A DNA stretch of 64,000 nt from Bacteroidales bacterium (lineage in GTDB: Bacteria > Bacteroidota > Bacteroidia > Bacteroidales > UBA932): assembly GCA_017619675.1 (NCBI GenBank), contig JAFZRX010000001.1:1-64000 (forward strand), read 5' to 3'. Position numbers and translations under genes: made by a program. This document shows, in pieces, positions 35,826 through 44,292 of the stretch. The notes under the pieces are model-generated. The model did not search any database. It was not told where the DNA came from and was given only the letters and a program-made list of their open reading frames with translations. Numbering within the stretch: position 1 is the stretch's first letter; the number at the start of each line of letters is the position of its first letter.

Positions 35826-36422
35826 ATGAAGCAGAAATTTGACATAATAGAGAGCAGCTGCATTCCTCTTCCTTTGGAGAATGTGGATACGGACCAGATA
35901 ATCCCGGCGCGTTTCCTCAAGGCCGTGACCAGGGACGAGAAGTTCTTTGGCGAGAACCTGTTCCGCGACTGGCGCTACAAGCCGGACGGAAGCCTTAACA
36001 AGGACTTTGTCCTGAACGACCCGCGCTACAGCGGAGAGATACTGGTTGCCGGAAAGAACTTCGGTTCCGGATCAAGCCGCGAGCATGCCGCATGGGCTAT
36101 CGCAGGATACGGCTTCAGGGTTGTGATATCCAGTTATTTCGCTGATATACACCGCAATAACGAACTCAACAACTTTGTCCTTCCGGTGGTTGTAAGCGAG
36201 AAGTTCCTGGCTGAACTGTTCGATTCCATAGCAAAGGATCCTGCTACGCGCGTAAGGGTTGACGTGGGCGCGAAGACCGTCACCAACCTGGCAACCGGCA
36301 GCACGGAGTCCTTCCCTCTGGGAGAGTACAAGCAGTACTGCCTGATGAACGCCCTGGACGACATAGATTATCTGCTTCAGCAGAAATCCAAGATTGAAGA
36401 TTACGAAAAGAAAAGCAAATGA
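35826..36422 (+). CDS. leuD: 3-isopropylmalate dehydratase, small subunit
   Basis: The protein has 198 residues, the swivelling domain partner of LeuC. Diagnostic motifs: ENVDTDQIIPARFLK and [17 protein letters not shown]. Three bases after leuC and overlapping cimA by 4 bp (ATGA). Confidence 0.96.
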   Translation: MKQKFDIIESSCIPLPLENVDTDQIIPARFLKAVTRDEKFFGENLFRDWRYKPDGSLNKDFVLNDPRYSGEILVAGKNFGSGSSREHAAWAIAGYGFRVVISSYFADIHRNNELNNFVLPVVVSEKFLAELFDSIAKDPATRVRVDVGAKTVTNLATGSTESFPLGEYKQYCLMNALDDIDYLLQQKSKIEDYEKKSK

Positions 36423-37954
36423 ATCCCAGGCAGAGAATAGAGGTGATGGACACCACCCTGAGGGACGGTGAGCAGACGGCGGGCGTTTCGTTCAACGCGG
36501 GCGAAAAGCTCACCATAGCCAAGCTGCTCCTGAGGGAACTGAAGGTCAACCGCCTGGAGGTGGCTTCCGCCCGCGTGTCGCTTGGCGAGAAGCAGGCCCT
36601 GACGGAAATATGCAACTGGGCGGCCCAGAAGGGCTTCCTGGACAGCATAGAGGTGCTGGGCCTGGTTGACGGGAACCTTTCCGTGGACTGGATATCGTCT
36701 TGCGGATGCAAGGTGGTGAACATACTTTGCAAAGGATCCCTGAGACACGTGACAAAGCAGTTGCGCAAGTCCCCCCAGCAGCATCTGAACGACATCATCC
36801 AGGTAATTGACTATGCTCACTCAAAGGGTATGGTTGTGAACGTATATCTGGAGGACTGGTCCCACGGCATGATTGACAGCCGGGACTATGTGGCCTTCCT
36901 GGTGAACGGCCTCAAGGAGAGGGACGTGAAACGCTTCATGCTTCCTGACACCCTGGGTATCCTGAATCCAGACCAGACTTACGAGTTCTGCAAATGGATG
37001 GTGGACACCTGGCCGGACCTTCACTTCGACTTCCACGCCCATAACGACTACGACCTGGCCGTGGCCAATACCTACGCCGCCATAAAGGCTGGCTTCCAGG
37101 GTATCCATACCACGGTGAACGGCCTTGGAGAGAGGACCGGAAACGCCCCCGTATCCAGCCTGGTGGCCATAATGAACGACCACCTGCACGTGGAGAACAC
37201 CCTTGAGGAGGGCGCCCTGATGCACGTGTGCCGCTATGTGGAGAGCATATCGGGAATAAGGATCCCTTCCAACAAGCCTTTGATAGGGGAGTCAGTGTTC
37301 ACGCAGAGCAGCGGCGTACACGCGGACGGCGACAACAAGGACCGCCTGTACATGAACGACCTGCTGCCCGAGCGCTTCGGCCGCGTTCGCCGCTATGCCC
37401 TTGGCAAGACCAGCGGCAAGGCCAACATACGCGAGAACCTCAAGGAACTTGGAATCAACCTTACTGAAGACCAGATCAAGGCCGTTACCCAGAGGGTTGT
37501 GGAACTTGGAGACAAGAAGCAGGACGTGAGTCCGGAGGACCTGCCGTTCATAATCGCGGACGTCCTCAAGGGAGGTCACGACCCGGCGGAGGACAAGATC
37601 CACATTGTGAACTACAGCCTCCAGTTGGCCCGTGGAATGCGTCCTGTGGCCGTTGTGAAGATCCAGATCTACGGAACGGAATACGAGGATTCCAGTGCCG
37701 GCGACGGACAGTACGACGCCTTCATGAAGGCCCTGTGGAAGATATACGACAGCCTTGGAAAGCCTCACCCGGTACTTGTTGACTATCAGGTTACCATCCC
37801 TCCGGGAGGACGTACTGACGCCCTTGTTGCGGCTACCATCAGCTGGAACTTCCAGGGCAGCGAGTTCAAGACCAGGGGAATTGATTCCGACCAGACCGAG
37901 GCGGCCATCAAGGCCACTCTCAAAATGCTGAATATAGTAGAGACCAAAATATGA
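36419..37954 (+). CDS. cimA: Citramalate synthase (Leptospira type)
   Basis: The protein has 511 residues, of the LeuA family, starting [17 protein letters not shown]. Three segments match what I know of the Leptospira interrogans citramalate synthase rather than Leu[29 protein letters not shown] and [10 protein letters not shown]; the metal-binding [13 protein letters not shown] motif and a C-terminal regulatory domain follow. It condenses pyruvate and acetyl-CoA to (R)-citramalate, starting a threonine-independent isoleucine route completed by LeuCD and LeuB. Such genes are often labelled 2-isopropylmalate synthase; specificity here is inference from similarity. Overlaps both neighbours by 4 bp. 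Confidence 0.85.
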   Translation: MNPRQRIEVMDTTLRDGEQTAGVSFNAGEKLTIAKLLLRELKVNRLEVASARVSLGEKQALTEICNWAAQKGFLDSIEVLGLVDGNLSVDWISSCGCKVVNILCKGSLRHVTKQLRKSPQQHLNDIIQVIDYAHSKGMVVNVYLEDWSHGMIDSRDYVAFLVNGLKERDVKRFMLPDTLGILNPDQTYEFCKWMVDTWPDLHFDFHAHNDYDLAVANTYAAIKAGFQGIHTTVNGLGERTGNAPVSSLVAIMNDHLHVENTLEEGALMHVCRYVESISGIRIPSNKPLIGESVFTQSSGVHADGDNKDRLYMNDLLPERFGRVRRYALGKTSGKANIRENLKELGINLTEDQIKAVTQRVVELGDKKQDVSPEDLPFIIADVLKGGHDPAEDKIHIVNYSLQLARGMRPVAVVKIQIYGTEYEDSSAGDGQYDAFMKALWKIYDSLGKPHPVLVDYQVTIPPGGRTDALVAATISWNFQGSEFKTRGIDSDQTEAAIKATLKMLNIVETKI

Positions 37955-39018
37955 AAATGAAGATTGCGAAACTTCCGGGCGACGGCATCGGACCGGAGGT
38001 TGTTGAGCAGGCCGTCAAGGCCGTGGATGCCATATGTGAGAAATTCGGCCATGAGGTAAGTTATACTTCAGCGCTGGTGGGAGCGTGCGCCATCGAGGCC
38101 ACGGGCTCCGCGTATCCAGACAGCACGCATCAGCTGTGTCTGGATAGCGACGCCGTGCTCTTCGGCGCCGTGGGCGACCCCAAGTACGACAACGACCCCA
38201 CCGCAAAGGTACGTCCGGAGCAGGGCCTCCTTGCAATGCGCAAGAACCTTGGCCTGTACGCCAACCTGAGGCCAGTGGAGACCTTCGACAAACTCGTAGG
38301 CAAGTCTCCTCTGAAAGAGGAACTGGTGAGCGGGGCCGATTTCATGTGCATCCGCGAACTTACAGGAGGAATGTACTTCGGCAAAAAGGGCCGCGAGGAC
38401 AACGGGGACACCGCGTATGACACCAACATATACCATCGTTATGAGGTTGAGCGCATCCTGAAACTTGGCTTCGAGTATGCCATGCGCCGCCGCAAGCACC
38501 TCACAGTGGTTGACAAGGCCAACGTACTGGAGTCTTCCAGGCTCTGGAGGCAGATCGCCCAGGAAATGGCTCCCAAGTATCCTGAAGTCACCACTGACTA
38601 TATGTTCGTGGACAACGCCGCAATGCAGCTGATCCGCCAGCCAAAGTTCTTTGACGTGATGGTTACGGAGAACACCTTCGGAGACATCCTTACTGACGAG
38701 GCCAGTGTCATCACCGGCTCGATGGGACTGCTTGCTTCAGCATCTATCGGCGAGCATACCAGCGTGTTCGAGCCTATCCACGGCTCGTATCCGCAGGCTG
38801 CCGGAAAGAACATTGCCAATCCATTGGCAACCATCCTTTCCGCAGCCATGATGTTCGAGTACGCCTTCGGGCTCATGGAGGAGGGCAAGGCCATACGCAA
38901 GGCCGTAGCCGCCTCAATTGACCAGAACATAGTTACCGAGGACCTTGCCGCGGGCGGAAAGGCCTACAGCACATCCGAGGTTGGAGACTGGGTAGCAGAT
39001 TATATCAGAAAGAATTAA
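37951..39018 (+). CDS. leuB: 3-isopropylmalate dehydrogenase
   Basis: The protein has 355 residues (353 if the ATG at 37957 is used). Family features: [11 protein letters not shown], the substrate arginines around [38 protein letters not shown] and the NAD-binding [18 protein letters not shown]. It oxidises and decarboxylates 3-isopropylmalate to 4-methyl-2-oxopentanoate, and can act on 3-methylmalate in the citramalate route. Its start overlaps the cimA stop (ATGA). Confidence 0.96.
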   Translation: MKMKIAKLPGDGIGPEVVEQAVKAVDAICEKFGHEVSYTSALVGACAIEATGSAYPDSTHQLCLDSDAVLFGAVGDPKYDNDPTAKVRPEQGLLAMRKNLGLYANLRPVETFDKLVGKSPLKEELVSGADFMCIRELTGGMYFGKKGREDNGDTAYDTNIYHRYEVERILKLGFEYAMRRRKHLTVVDKANVLESSRLWRQIAQEMAPKYPEVTTDYMFVDNAAMQLIRQPKFFDVMVTENTFGDILTDEASVITGSMGLLASASIGEHTSVFEPIHGSYPQAAGKNIANPLATILSAAMMFEYAFGLMEEGKAIRKAVAASIDQNIVTEDLAAGGKAYSTSEVGDWVADYIRKN

Positions 39019-39031
39019 AAACCACATACTT

Positions 39032-40069
39032 ATGCAGAATTTGGACTGGTCCAATCTTTCCTTCAAGTACAGGAAGACTTACGCGATGATAGTAAGCTAT
39101 TACCGCGACGGAGAGTGGAGCGCTCCGGTGGCTACAAAAGACTTCAATTTTGTTTTTAACGCCTATGCGGGCGTGTTCCATTATGCCAACGCCTGCTTCG
39201 AGGGCCTCAAGGCTTTCCGCGGTGCCGATGGCAAGCTCCGCATGTTCCGCCCTGACCAGAACGCCAAGCGTATCCAGGACAGCGGCGGCTACCTTGACAT
39301 GGCCACCCCTTCGGAGGAGATGTTCATCGAGATGTGCGCCATGTGCGTCAAGGAGAACATCGACTATGTGCCGCCTTACGGATATGGCGCGTCGCTCTAT
39401 ATCCGCCCTGTGCTTATCGGCATTAATCCCCAGTTGGGAATTGCATCGTCCAAGGATGTGGTCTTCGCGGTTATGTGCGCCCCGGTTGGAACATACTCCG
39501 GAGCAGCCAGCCTGAGCACCGGAACTGCCGTATTGTCAAGGAATTACGACCGCGCCGCCCCCAATGGAACCGGTCATTTCAAGATTGCGGCCAACTATGC
39601 CACATCCCTGCATCCGTACAACCTTTCCCATAAAATGGGATACAGGGAACTGCTCTATCTTGATCCCGCGCAGAAGAAGTACATAGACGAGTTCGGTTCA
39701 TCCAACTTCCTGGCAATTAAGGGCGACACCTACGTGACTCCGCTTTCGGATTCCGTACTGCCTTCAATTACCAACAAGTCCCTCCAGCAGGCCGCCCTTG
39801 ACCTTGGCTACAAGGTTGAGAAGAGGCGCGTGCCGGTTGAGGAACTTTCCGAGTTCGACGAGGTCAACGCCTGCGGCACCGCCGTCGTGATCACTCCAAT
39901 TGGAAGCATCGACGACAAGCCCGCCCTTGAGAGCGACGTCATCACAAAGACTTATACGTTTGGAGATCCTTCCAAGGTAGGCCCCGTCAGCGAGAAGCTC
40001 TACAACTACCTCCGCGGCATCCAGGACGGCGTCCTCGATGACCCTCACAACTGGTGCTACTTCCTGTAG
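39032..40069 (+). CDS. ilvE: Branched-chain amino acid aminotransferase
   Basis: The protein has 345 residues, fold-type IV PLP enzyme. Motifs: FHYANACFEGLKAFRG, YIRPVLIGINPQLG, GHFKIAANYATSL with the likely PLP lysine, and ACGTAVVITPIGSI. It transfers amino groups from glutamate to the three branched-chain 2-oxo acids and is the last gene of the operon (14 bp after leuB). A long hairpin follows 15 bp downstream. Confidence 0.96.
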   Translation: MQNLDWSNLSFKYRKTYAMIVSYYRDGEWSAPVATKDFNFVFNAYAGVFHYANACFEGLKAFRGADGKLRMFRPDQNAKRIQDSGGYLDMATPSEEMFIEMCAMCVKENIDYVPPYGYGASLYIRPVLIGINPQLGIASSKDVVFAVMCAPVGTYSGAASLSTGTAVLSRNYDRAAPNGTGHFKIAANYATSLHPYNLSHKMGYRELLYLDPAQKKYIDEFGSSNFLAIKGDTYVTPLSDSVLPSITNKSLQQAALDLGYKVEKRRVPVEELSEFDEVNACGTAVVITPIGSIDDKPALESDVITKTYTFGDPSKVGPVSEKLYNYLRGIQDGVLDDPHNWCYFL

Positions 40070-40083
40070 CCCTCCGAGACTCA

Positions 40084-40169
40084 GCGGCTAGAAGGCAACA
40101 GGGGTGAAAAGTGCAACAAAGCAGGCTTAACGCCGAAAGCACTTTTCACCCCTGCTGCCTTCCTGCCGC
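40084..40169. repeat. Long inverted repeat downstream of ilvE
   Basis: Two 31-nt arms (40084-40114 and 40139-40169) pair with only three mismatches around a 24-nt loop that itself can form GGC/GCC. The core is CAGGGGTGAAAAGTGC against GCACTTTTCACCCCTG. No T-tract follows, so a simple intrinsic terminator is not obvious; it may protect the 3' end of the BCAA mRNA or be a mobile palindrome related to the neighbouring REP elements. Confidence 0.75.
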
Positions 40170-40172
40170 TTT

Positions 40173-40206
40173 CCCGTGTGCAAAAGGGCTCGTTTTTGCC
40201 TACGGG
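40173..40206. repeat. REP-like palindrome
   Basis: CCCGTGTGCAAAA, loop GGGCTCG, then TTTTTGCCTACGGG: an imperfect 34-bp palindrome immediately upstream of a RAYT-type gene. Same family as copies at 40224, 41257, 21925 and 21976. Confidence 0.75.
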
Positions 40207-40223
40207 AGCCTGAAAAATCGCTT

Positions 40224-40255
40224 CCCGTGTGCAAAAAGGGTCGTTTTTGCATACG
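40224..40255. repeat. REP-like palindrome
   Basis: CCCGTGTGCAAAAAGGG followed by TCGTTTTTGCATACG; second copy in tandem with the one at 40173, 55 bp before the RAYT start. Confidence 0.75.
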
Positions 40256-40309
40256 ACTGACAATTAAACGTTTATTGTACGGCTATTTCTCTTGACCCTG
40301 CGTACTTTT

Positions 40310-41242
40310 ATGGTCATGAAGACCATAGACTACGATACCGTTTCTTTGTCCAGGAAAGAAGACCAACTTGAATTCCTTTTTAATTCCAAAGGCCCTTTCT
40401 GGCACCTATGCACTCCCGGTACCAATCAGGAAATAATATTCCATTCCGAAGATGATTACAAGTATGGGATTACTTCCGCCGCAATGAGTCTGGATGGTAA
40501 AGTCAGAATCATCGCATCGGCAGTAATGTCTAACCATATTCACGATATACTCTCAGGGACAAAAGCAGCCTGCTATGAATATTTTGAAAGGCGGAAGTCA
40601 TTTCTCAGAAGATACTGCCAGGCAGTTGGATTGAAAGTAGACTTTAGTTCTTTCAATTGTTCAGTCCTACCTATTGAAAACCTCTCGGCTTTGAGGACGG
40701 AGATTGCATATGTCAACAGGAATGGTTACTTGGTTAATCCGCAATGTACCCCTTTTTCGTACAAGTGGAGCACAGGAATGTATTATTTCAACCCGGCTGC
40801 TTGCTCAGGTGGGAGCCTTTTCTCTGAATTGACTTATAGAGAGAAACGGGCAATAACTCACAGCCGTCTGGTGGAATTGCCTTCAAACTATCTGGCCAAA
40901 GAGGGAGCCATCCACATTCCCTCATTTATAAATATCAAAGAAGGAGAGAGTTGGTATCGTGATGCACATCAGTATTTTAACTTGCTTTCACGCAATCGCG
41001 AAGCATACAGTGAAGTGGCCAAGCGTCTTGGAGACGAAATCTTCCTTACTGACAATGAACTGTTTGACGCTTTGTGCGGGCTTTGTAGACGGAAGTTCGG
41101 AGAATCCAGACCTTCAGCGTTATCGCCTAATGATAAAATAGCAGTGGCGGTGATTATGAAAAAAGAATATCACGCATCAAACGGACAGATACGACGGATG
41201 CTCAAACTCTCCGACCAAGTAGTTAAAGAACTCTTTCCGTAA
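40310..41242 (+). CDS. REP-associated tyrosine transposase (RAYT, Y1 HUH family)-like protein
   Basis: The protein has 310 residues from ATG 40310 (MVMKTIDYD; 40316 also possible). The N-terminal half matches a Y1_Tnp domain: FWHLCTPGTNQEIIFHSEDDY, then the HUH motif N-H76-I-H78-D-I in a hydrophobic strand, with a candidate catalytic tyrosine in RRYCQA (Y102). The C-terminal part (about 220-310) looks helical and DNA-binding (GQIRRMLKLSDQVVKELF). It has no IS ends but is flanked on both sides by REP-like palindromes, which defines RAYT genes. RAYTs are single-copy, domesticated transposase relatives linked to REP spread. Confidence 0.82.
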   Translation: MVMKTIDYDTVSLSRKEDQLEFLFNSKGPFWHLCTPGTNQEIIFHSEDDYKYGITSAAMSLDGKVRIIASAVMSNHIHDILSGTKAACYEYFERRKSFLRRYCQAVGLKVDFSSFNCSVLPIENLSALRTEIAYVNRNGYLVNPQCTPFSYKWSTGMYYFNPAACSGGSLFSELTYREKRAITHSRLVELPSNYLAKEGAIHIPSFINIKEGESWYRDAHQYFNLLSRNREAYSEVAKRLGDEIFLTDNELFDALCGLCRRKFGESRPSALSPNDKIAVAVIMKKEYHASNGQIRRMLKLSDQVVKELFP

Positions 41243-41256
41243 AGAATCAGACCGCA

Positions 41257-41288
41257 CGTGTGCAAAAAGGGCCTTTCTTGCCTACGGG
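41257..41288. repeat. REP-like palindrome
   Basis: CGTGTGCAAAAAGGGCC and CTTGCCTACGGG: third copy flanking the RAYT gene, 14 bp after its stop codon. Confidence 0.7.
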
Positions 41289-41307
41289 AGCTTTGAAACG
41301 GTGGCGA

Positions 41308-41799
41308 TTATCCCAGGTTGCGGAAGATGAGCCAGTCGGGGGCGTGGTAGGTGAAGTAGCCTATCAGGATAATACCGACAATTGCCAATGCAGTCCAGAG
41401 GACCCAGTTCTTTTGGACTGCATTGCTTTTGCTCCAGCGTTTGGCAAGTTGGACGGCGCCCACCATTGCGGCAATGTAGATGATGATGTCCAGGAACATA
41501 AGTTCGTGGCGGACAAAGACCCAATAGGCGAAGAAAGCCGCCACGATCATTGGCATTACAGCCAGGCCTCCAAGGATGGGAGCGCCTATCTGGCGTATGT
41601 CACGCCTGGTTACGGCCAGGTATATGCTGAGCAGCAGCATAGGGTAGAAAACCATCTTCATATGTGCCATCACGCTCTCAATAACCGGGAAGATATATCC
41701 CCAGAAATGGTTGAAGAAAGGAGCGTGGTGCACAAAATGCATCCCAGTCCCCAATATGATGAGGACGACGGTTACAATTATGGTTTCCCTGCGTGACAT
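41308..41799 (-). CDS. Integral membrane protein, DUF6512-like
   Basis: I chose the ATG at 41799 (MSRRETIIVTVV); the open frame further upstream is a shadow of lysA. The protein has 163 residues and four to five hydrophobic segments. The sequence FPVIESVMAHMKMVFYPMLLLSIY resembles the DUF6512 pattern (HLKLLFFPML). It follows lysA by 10 bp and is last in the lysine cluster; whether it has any role in lysine metabolism is unknown. Confidence 0.72.
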   Translation of the reverse strand: MSRRETIIVTVVLIILGTGMHFVHHAPFFNHFWGYIFPVIESVMAHMKMVFYPMLLLSIYLAVTRRDIRQIGAPILGGLAVMPMIVAAFFAYWVFVRHELMFLDIIIYIAAMVGAVQLAKRWSKSNAVQKNWVLWTALAIVGIILIGYFTYHAPDWLIFRNLG

Positions 41800-41809
41800 T
41801 GTATGAGAT

Positions 41810-42964
41810 TTATTCGCTGTAGAAGGAGCCGGGGAGGGGATGGCAGTTGTAGCCGGAGGCCATGGATTCGCCATAGGCGCCGGCGGATCGGATGGCGATG
41901 AAGTCGCCGCGGCGGCAGCGGTCAAGGCTGACGCCCTTGGCGAAGACGTCGGAGCTCTCGCAGACGGGGCCTACAACGTCGTAGGTCTCTTCCGGTTCGT
42001 TGGAGGAGATGTTCTCCACTCTGTGATACGCTTTATAGAGGGCGGGGCGGATGAGTTCCGTCATGCTGCCGTCTATGATGGCGAACTTGCGGGTGGTGCC
42101 TTCCTTCACGTACAGGACTCTTGATATCAGGGAACCGCAGGGGGCCACCAGGGCGCGGCCCAGTTCAAAGTGAACCAGCTGGCCGGGCTGCTTGTTCAGG
42201 AAACGCTTGAAGGTGTCAAAGTAACTCTTGAAGTCCGCAATGTCCAGATGGTTGGGGTGATGGTAGTCGATTCCAAGGCCGCCGCCGACGTTGATGTCGC
42301 CGGGGTTGATTCCCGCGCGGACAATCTTTTCCGTCACGTAGTTGGCCCGGTTGCAGAGGGCGGCAAAATCGTCCATCTCCAGGATCTGGGAACCAATGTG
42401 GTAGTGGATTCCAAGGAACTTCACGTTGTTTAGGCCAAGCGTAAGTTGCAGAACACCAGGGAGTTGCTCGTAGTTGATGCCAAATTTGTTCTCCGCCAGG
42501 CCGGTAGTGATGTTGGCGTGGGTATGGGCACCGATGTCCGGGTTGACCCTGAGGCTTACAGGTGCCACGACGCCCTTTGCCGCGGCCAGTTCGTCAATAA
42601 CCATCAGCTCCGCTGCGGATTCCACGTTGAAGCGGGCAATTCCAAGGTCCAGGCCAAGGTTGATTTCCTCGTCACTCTTGCCAACACCGGCGAAGACTAT
42701 CTGCGAAGGCTTGAAGCCTGCGTCAACCGCGGCGCGAATCTCGCCGCCGCTCACGCAGTCCGCGCCAAAGCCGTACGCCGCAATTGTCTGCAGGATACGC
42801 GGGTTGTTGTTGGCCTTTACCGCATAGTGCATCCGGTAATCCGGATTCTGCCTGAAGATATCCTTGATGGTATCCAGGGTGCGGCGGAGGAGGGCCATGT
42901 CGTAATAGTAGAACGGCGTGCGGAGACCCTCGAACTCCTTTATAGGGAAAGTACCTTTAAGCAT
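41810..42964 (-). CDS. lysA: Diaminopimelate decarboxylase
   Basis: Start at ATG 42964 (MLKGTFPIKEFEG), 8 bp inside the end of the aspartate kinase gene; an upstream TTG is less likely. The protein has 384 residues. PLP lysine is K50 in HYAVKANNN; other motifs are SGGEIRAAVDAG, HYHIGSQI, GGGLGIDYHHP and the C-terminal VGPVCESSDVFAKG. It makes lysine from meso-diaminopimelate, the last step of the pathway. Confidence 0.95.
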   Translation of the reverse strand: MLKGTFPIKEFEGLRTPFYYYDMALLRRTLDTIKDIFRQNPDYRMHYAVKANNNPRILQTIAAYGFGADCVSGGEIRAAVDAGFKPSQIVFAGVGKSDEEINLGLDLGIARFNVESAAELMVIDELAAAKGVVAPVSLRVNPDIGAHTHANITTGLAENKFGINYEQLPGVLQLTLGLNNVKFLGIHYHIGSQILEMDDFAALCNRANYVTEKIVRAGINPGDINVGGGLGIDYHHPNHLDIADFKSYFDTFKRFLNKQPGQLVHFELGRALVAPCGSLISRVLYVKEGTTRKFAIIDGSMTELIRPALYKAYHRVENISSNEPEETYDVVGPVCESSDVFAKGVSLDRCRRGDFIAIRSAGAYGESMASGYNCHPLPGSFYSE

Positions 42965-44276
42965 TGTCAAACAGGCATTTGCTAAGTGACTGCAGTGCGC
43001 GTTTCTTGTCTTCTTCCTTTACCAGGAAGGATATGTTGTAGTTGCTTCCTCCAAAGGAAACCATCCTGACGGGGATGTCCTTCATGGCCTCCATGGCCCT
43101 GCTCTCGAATCCCAGGTTGCTCCAGTCCATGTCACCTACTACGCAGATTATGCACATGTCAAGGTCTACTGAAACGGAGCCGTATTTCTTAAGGTCGTGG
43201 ATGATCTCGTTGAGGTGCTTGGTGTTGTCTATGGTCACTGATACGCCCACCTCGGAGGTGGCGATCATGTCTATTGAAGTCTGGTAACTTTCGAAAATCT
43301 CGAATACCTTGCGCAGGAAACCGTACGCCAGGAGCATCCTGGAGGACTTAATCTTGATTGCGGCAATGTTGTCCTTGGCGGCCACGGCCTTGATGGAACC
43401 CTTCTCCGAATAGTTGTCGATGAGGGTGCCGGGGGCCTCCGGCTGCATTGTGTTGAGCAGGCGGACCGGGACGTTGGCGAATTTTGCAGGCTGGATGCAC
43501 GTAGGGTGCAGGATCTTGGCGCCGAAGTAAGCCAGCTCCGCGGCCTCCTCAAAGTTCAGGTGCCTTACGGCCGATGTCTTGTCCACAACGCGCGGGTCGT
43601 TGTTGTGCATGCCGTCGATGTCGGTCCAGATCTGGATTTCTTCGGCTTCCAGGGCAGCGCCTATCAGCGATGCGGTGTAGTCCGAGCCGCCCCTCTGGAG
43701 GTTGTCAATCTCGTCCTTTATGTTGGTGCAGATGAAGCCCTGGGTTATGTAGAGGGTTGCATCGTCATTCTTGGCAAGGAGAGCGGAGAGTTTCTCGCGA
43801 ATGTAGTCCAGGTCAGGCTCGCCGTTGATGTCCAGTTTCATGAATTCCAGCGCGGGGAGGAGGACGGCGTTCACGCCTTGCTCCTGCAGGTAGCAGGTCA
43901 TCATGTAGGTGGACATCAGTTCGCCCTGGGCCAGGATTATCTTTTCCTCGGTGGAGGAGAAGTACTCGCGGGTGAAACTGTTTATGTAGGAGAATATGCC
44001 CTGGAGGTAGTCCCAGGCCTTTTTTCTGGCTTCTGCGGTGGAGTAGAGCTCCTCTACCGTGGCGCGGTATTTAGCCTTGAGGCCGCTCATTATGTCCTTG
44101 AAGCCTTCGGTGTTCCTGTTGTACAGATAGCCGGCGATCTCCACCAGTGTGTTGGTGGTTCCGGACATTGCGGAAAGGACAACTATGTTCTTGCCGGCAT
44201 TCTTAACGAGCCCGGCAACCGCCTGTATCCTCTGTGCGGAGCCAACTGAGGTTCCGCCAAATTTCATAACCTTCAT
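42957..44276 (-). CDS. lysC: Aspartate kinase (monofunctional)
   Basis: Start at ATG 44276 (MKVMKFGGTSVGSAQ); the frame upstream is non-coding. The protein has 439 residues. Catalytic motifs KFGGTSVGS, GGSDYTASLIGAA and IWTDIDGMHNNDPR are followed by two ACT domains (about 300-439) that probably bind lysine. It phosphorylates aspartate for lysine, threonine and methionine synthesis. A second aspartate kinase is fused in ThrA at 54828; this one, clustered with lysA, is most likely the lysine-responsive isozyme. Confidence 0.93.
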   Translation of the reverse strand: MKVMKFGGTSVGSAQRIQAVAGLVKNAGKNIVVLSAMSGTTNTLVEIAGYLYNRNTEGFKDIMSGLKAKYRATVEELYSTAEARKKAWDYLQGIFSYINSFTREYFSSTEEKIILAQGELMSTYMMTCYLQEQGVNAVLLPALEFMKLDINGEPDLDYIREKLSALLAKNDDATLYITQGFICTNIKDEIDNLQRGGSDYTASLIGAALEAEEIQIWTDIDGMHNNDPRVVDKTSAVRHLNFEEAAELAYFGAKILHPTCIQPAKFANVPVRLLNTMQPEAPGTLIDNYSEKGSIKAVAAKDNIAAIKIKSSRMLLAYGFLRKVFEIFESYQTSIDMIATSEVGVSVTIDNTKHLNEIIHDLKKYGSVSVDLDMCIICVVGDMDWSNLGFESRAMEAMKDIPVRMVSFGGSNYNISFLVKEEDKKRALQSLSKCLFDNA

Positions 44277-44292
44277 AACTGGGATATTCTGT

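Noticed and set aside
41800-41925. Upstream extension of the DUF6512-like gene
   Set aside because: Ala/Pro-rich shadow of the lysA 3' end; the ATG at 41799 starts a normal membrane protein.
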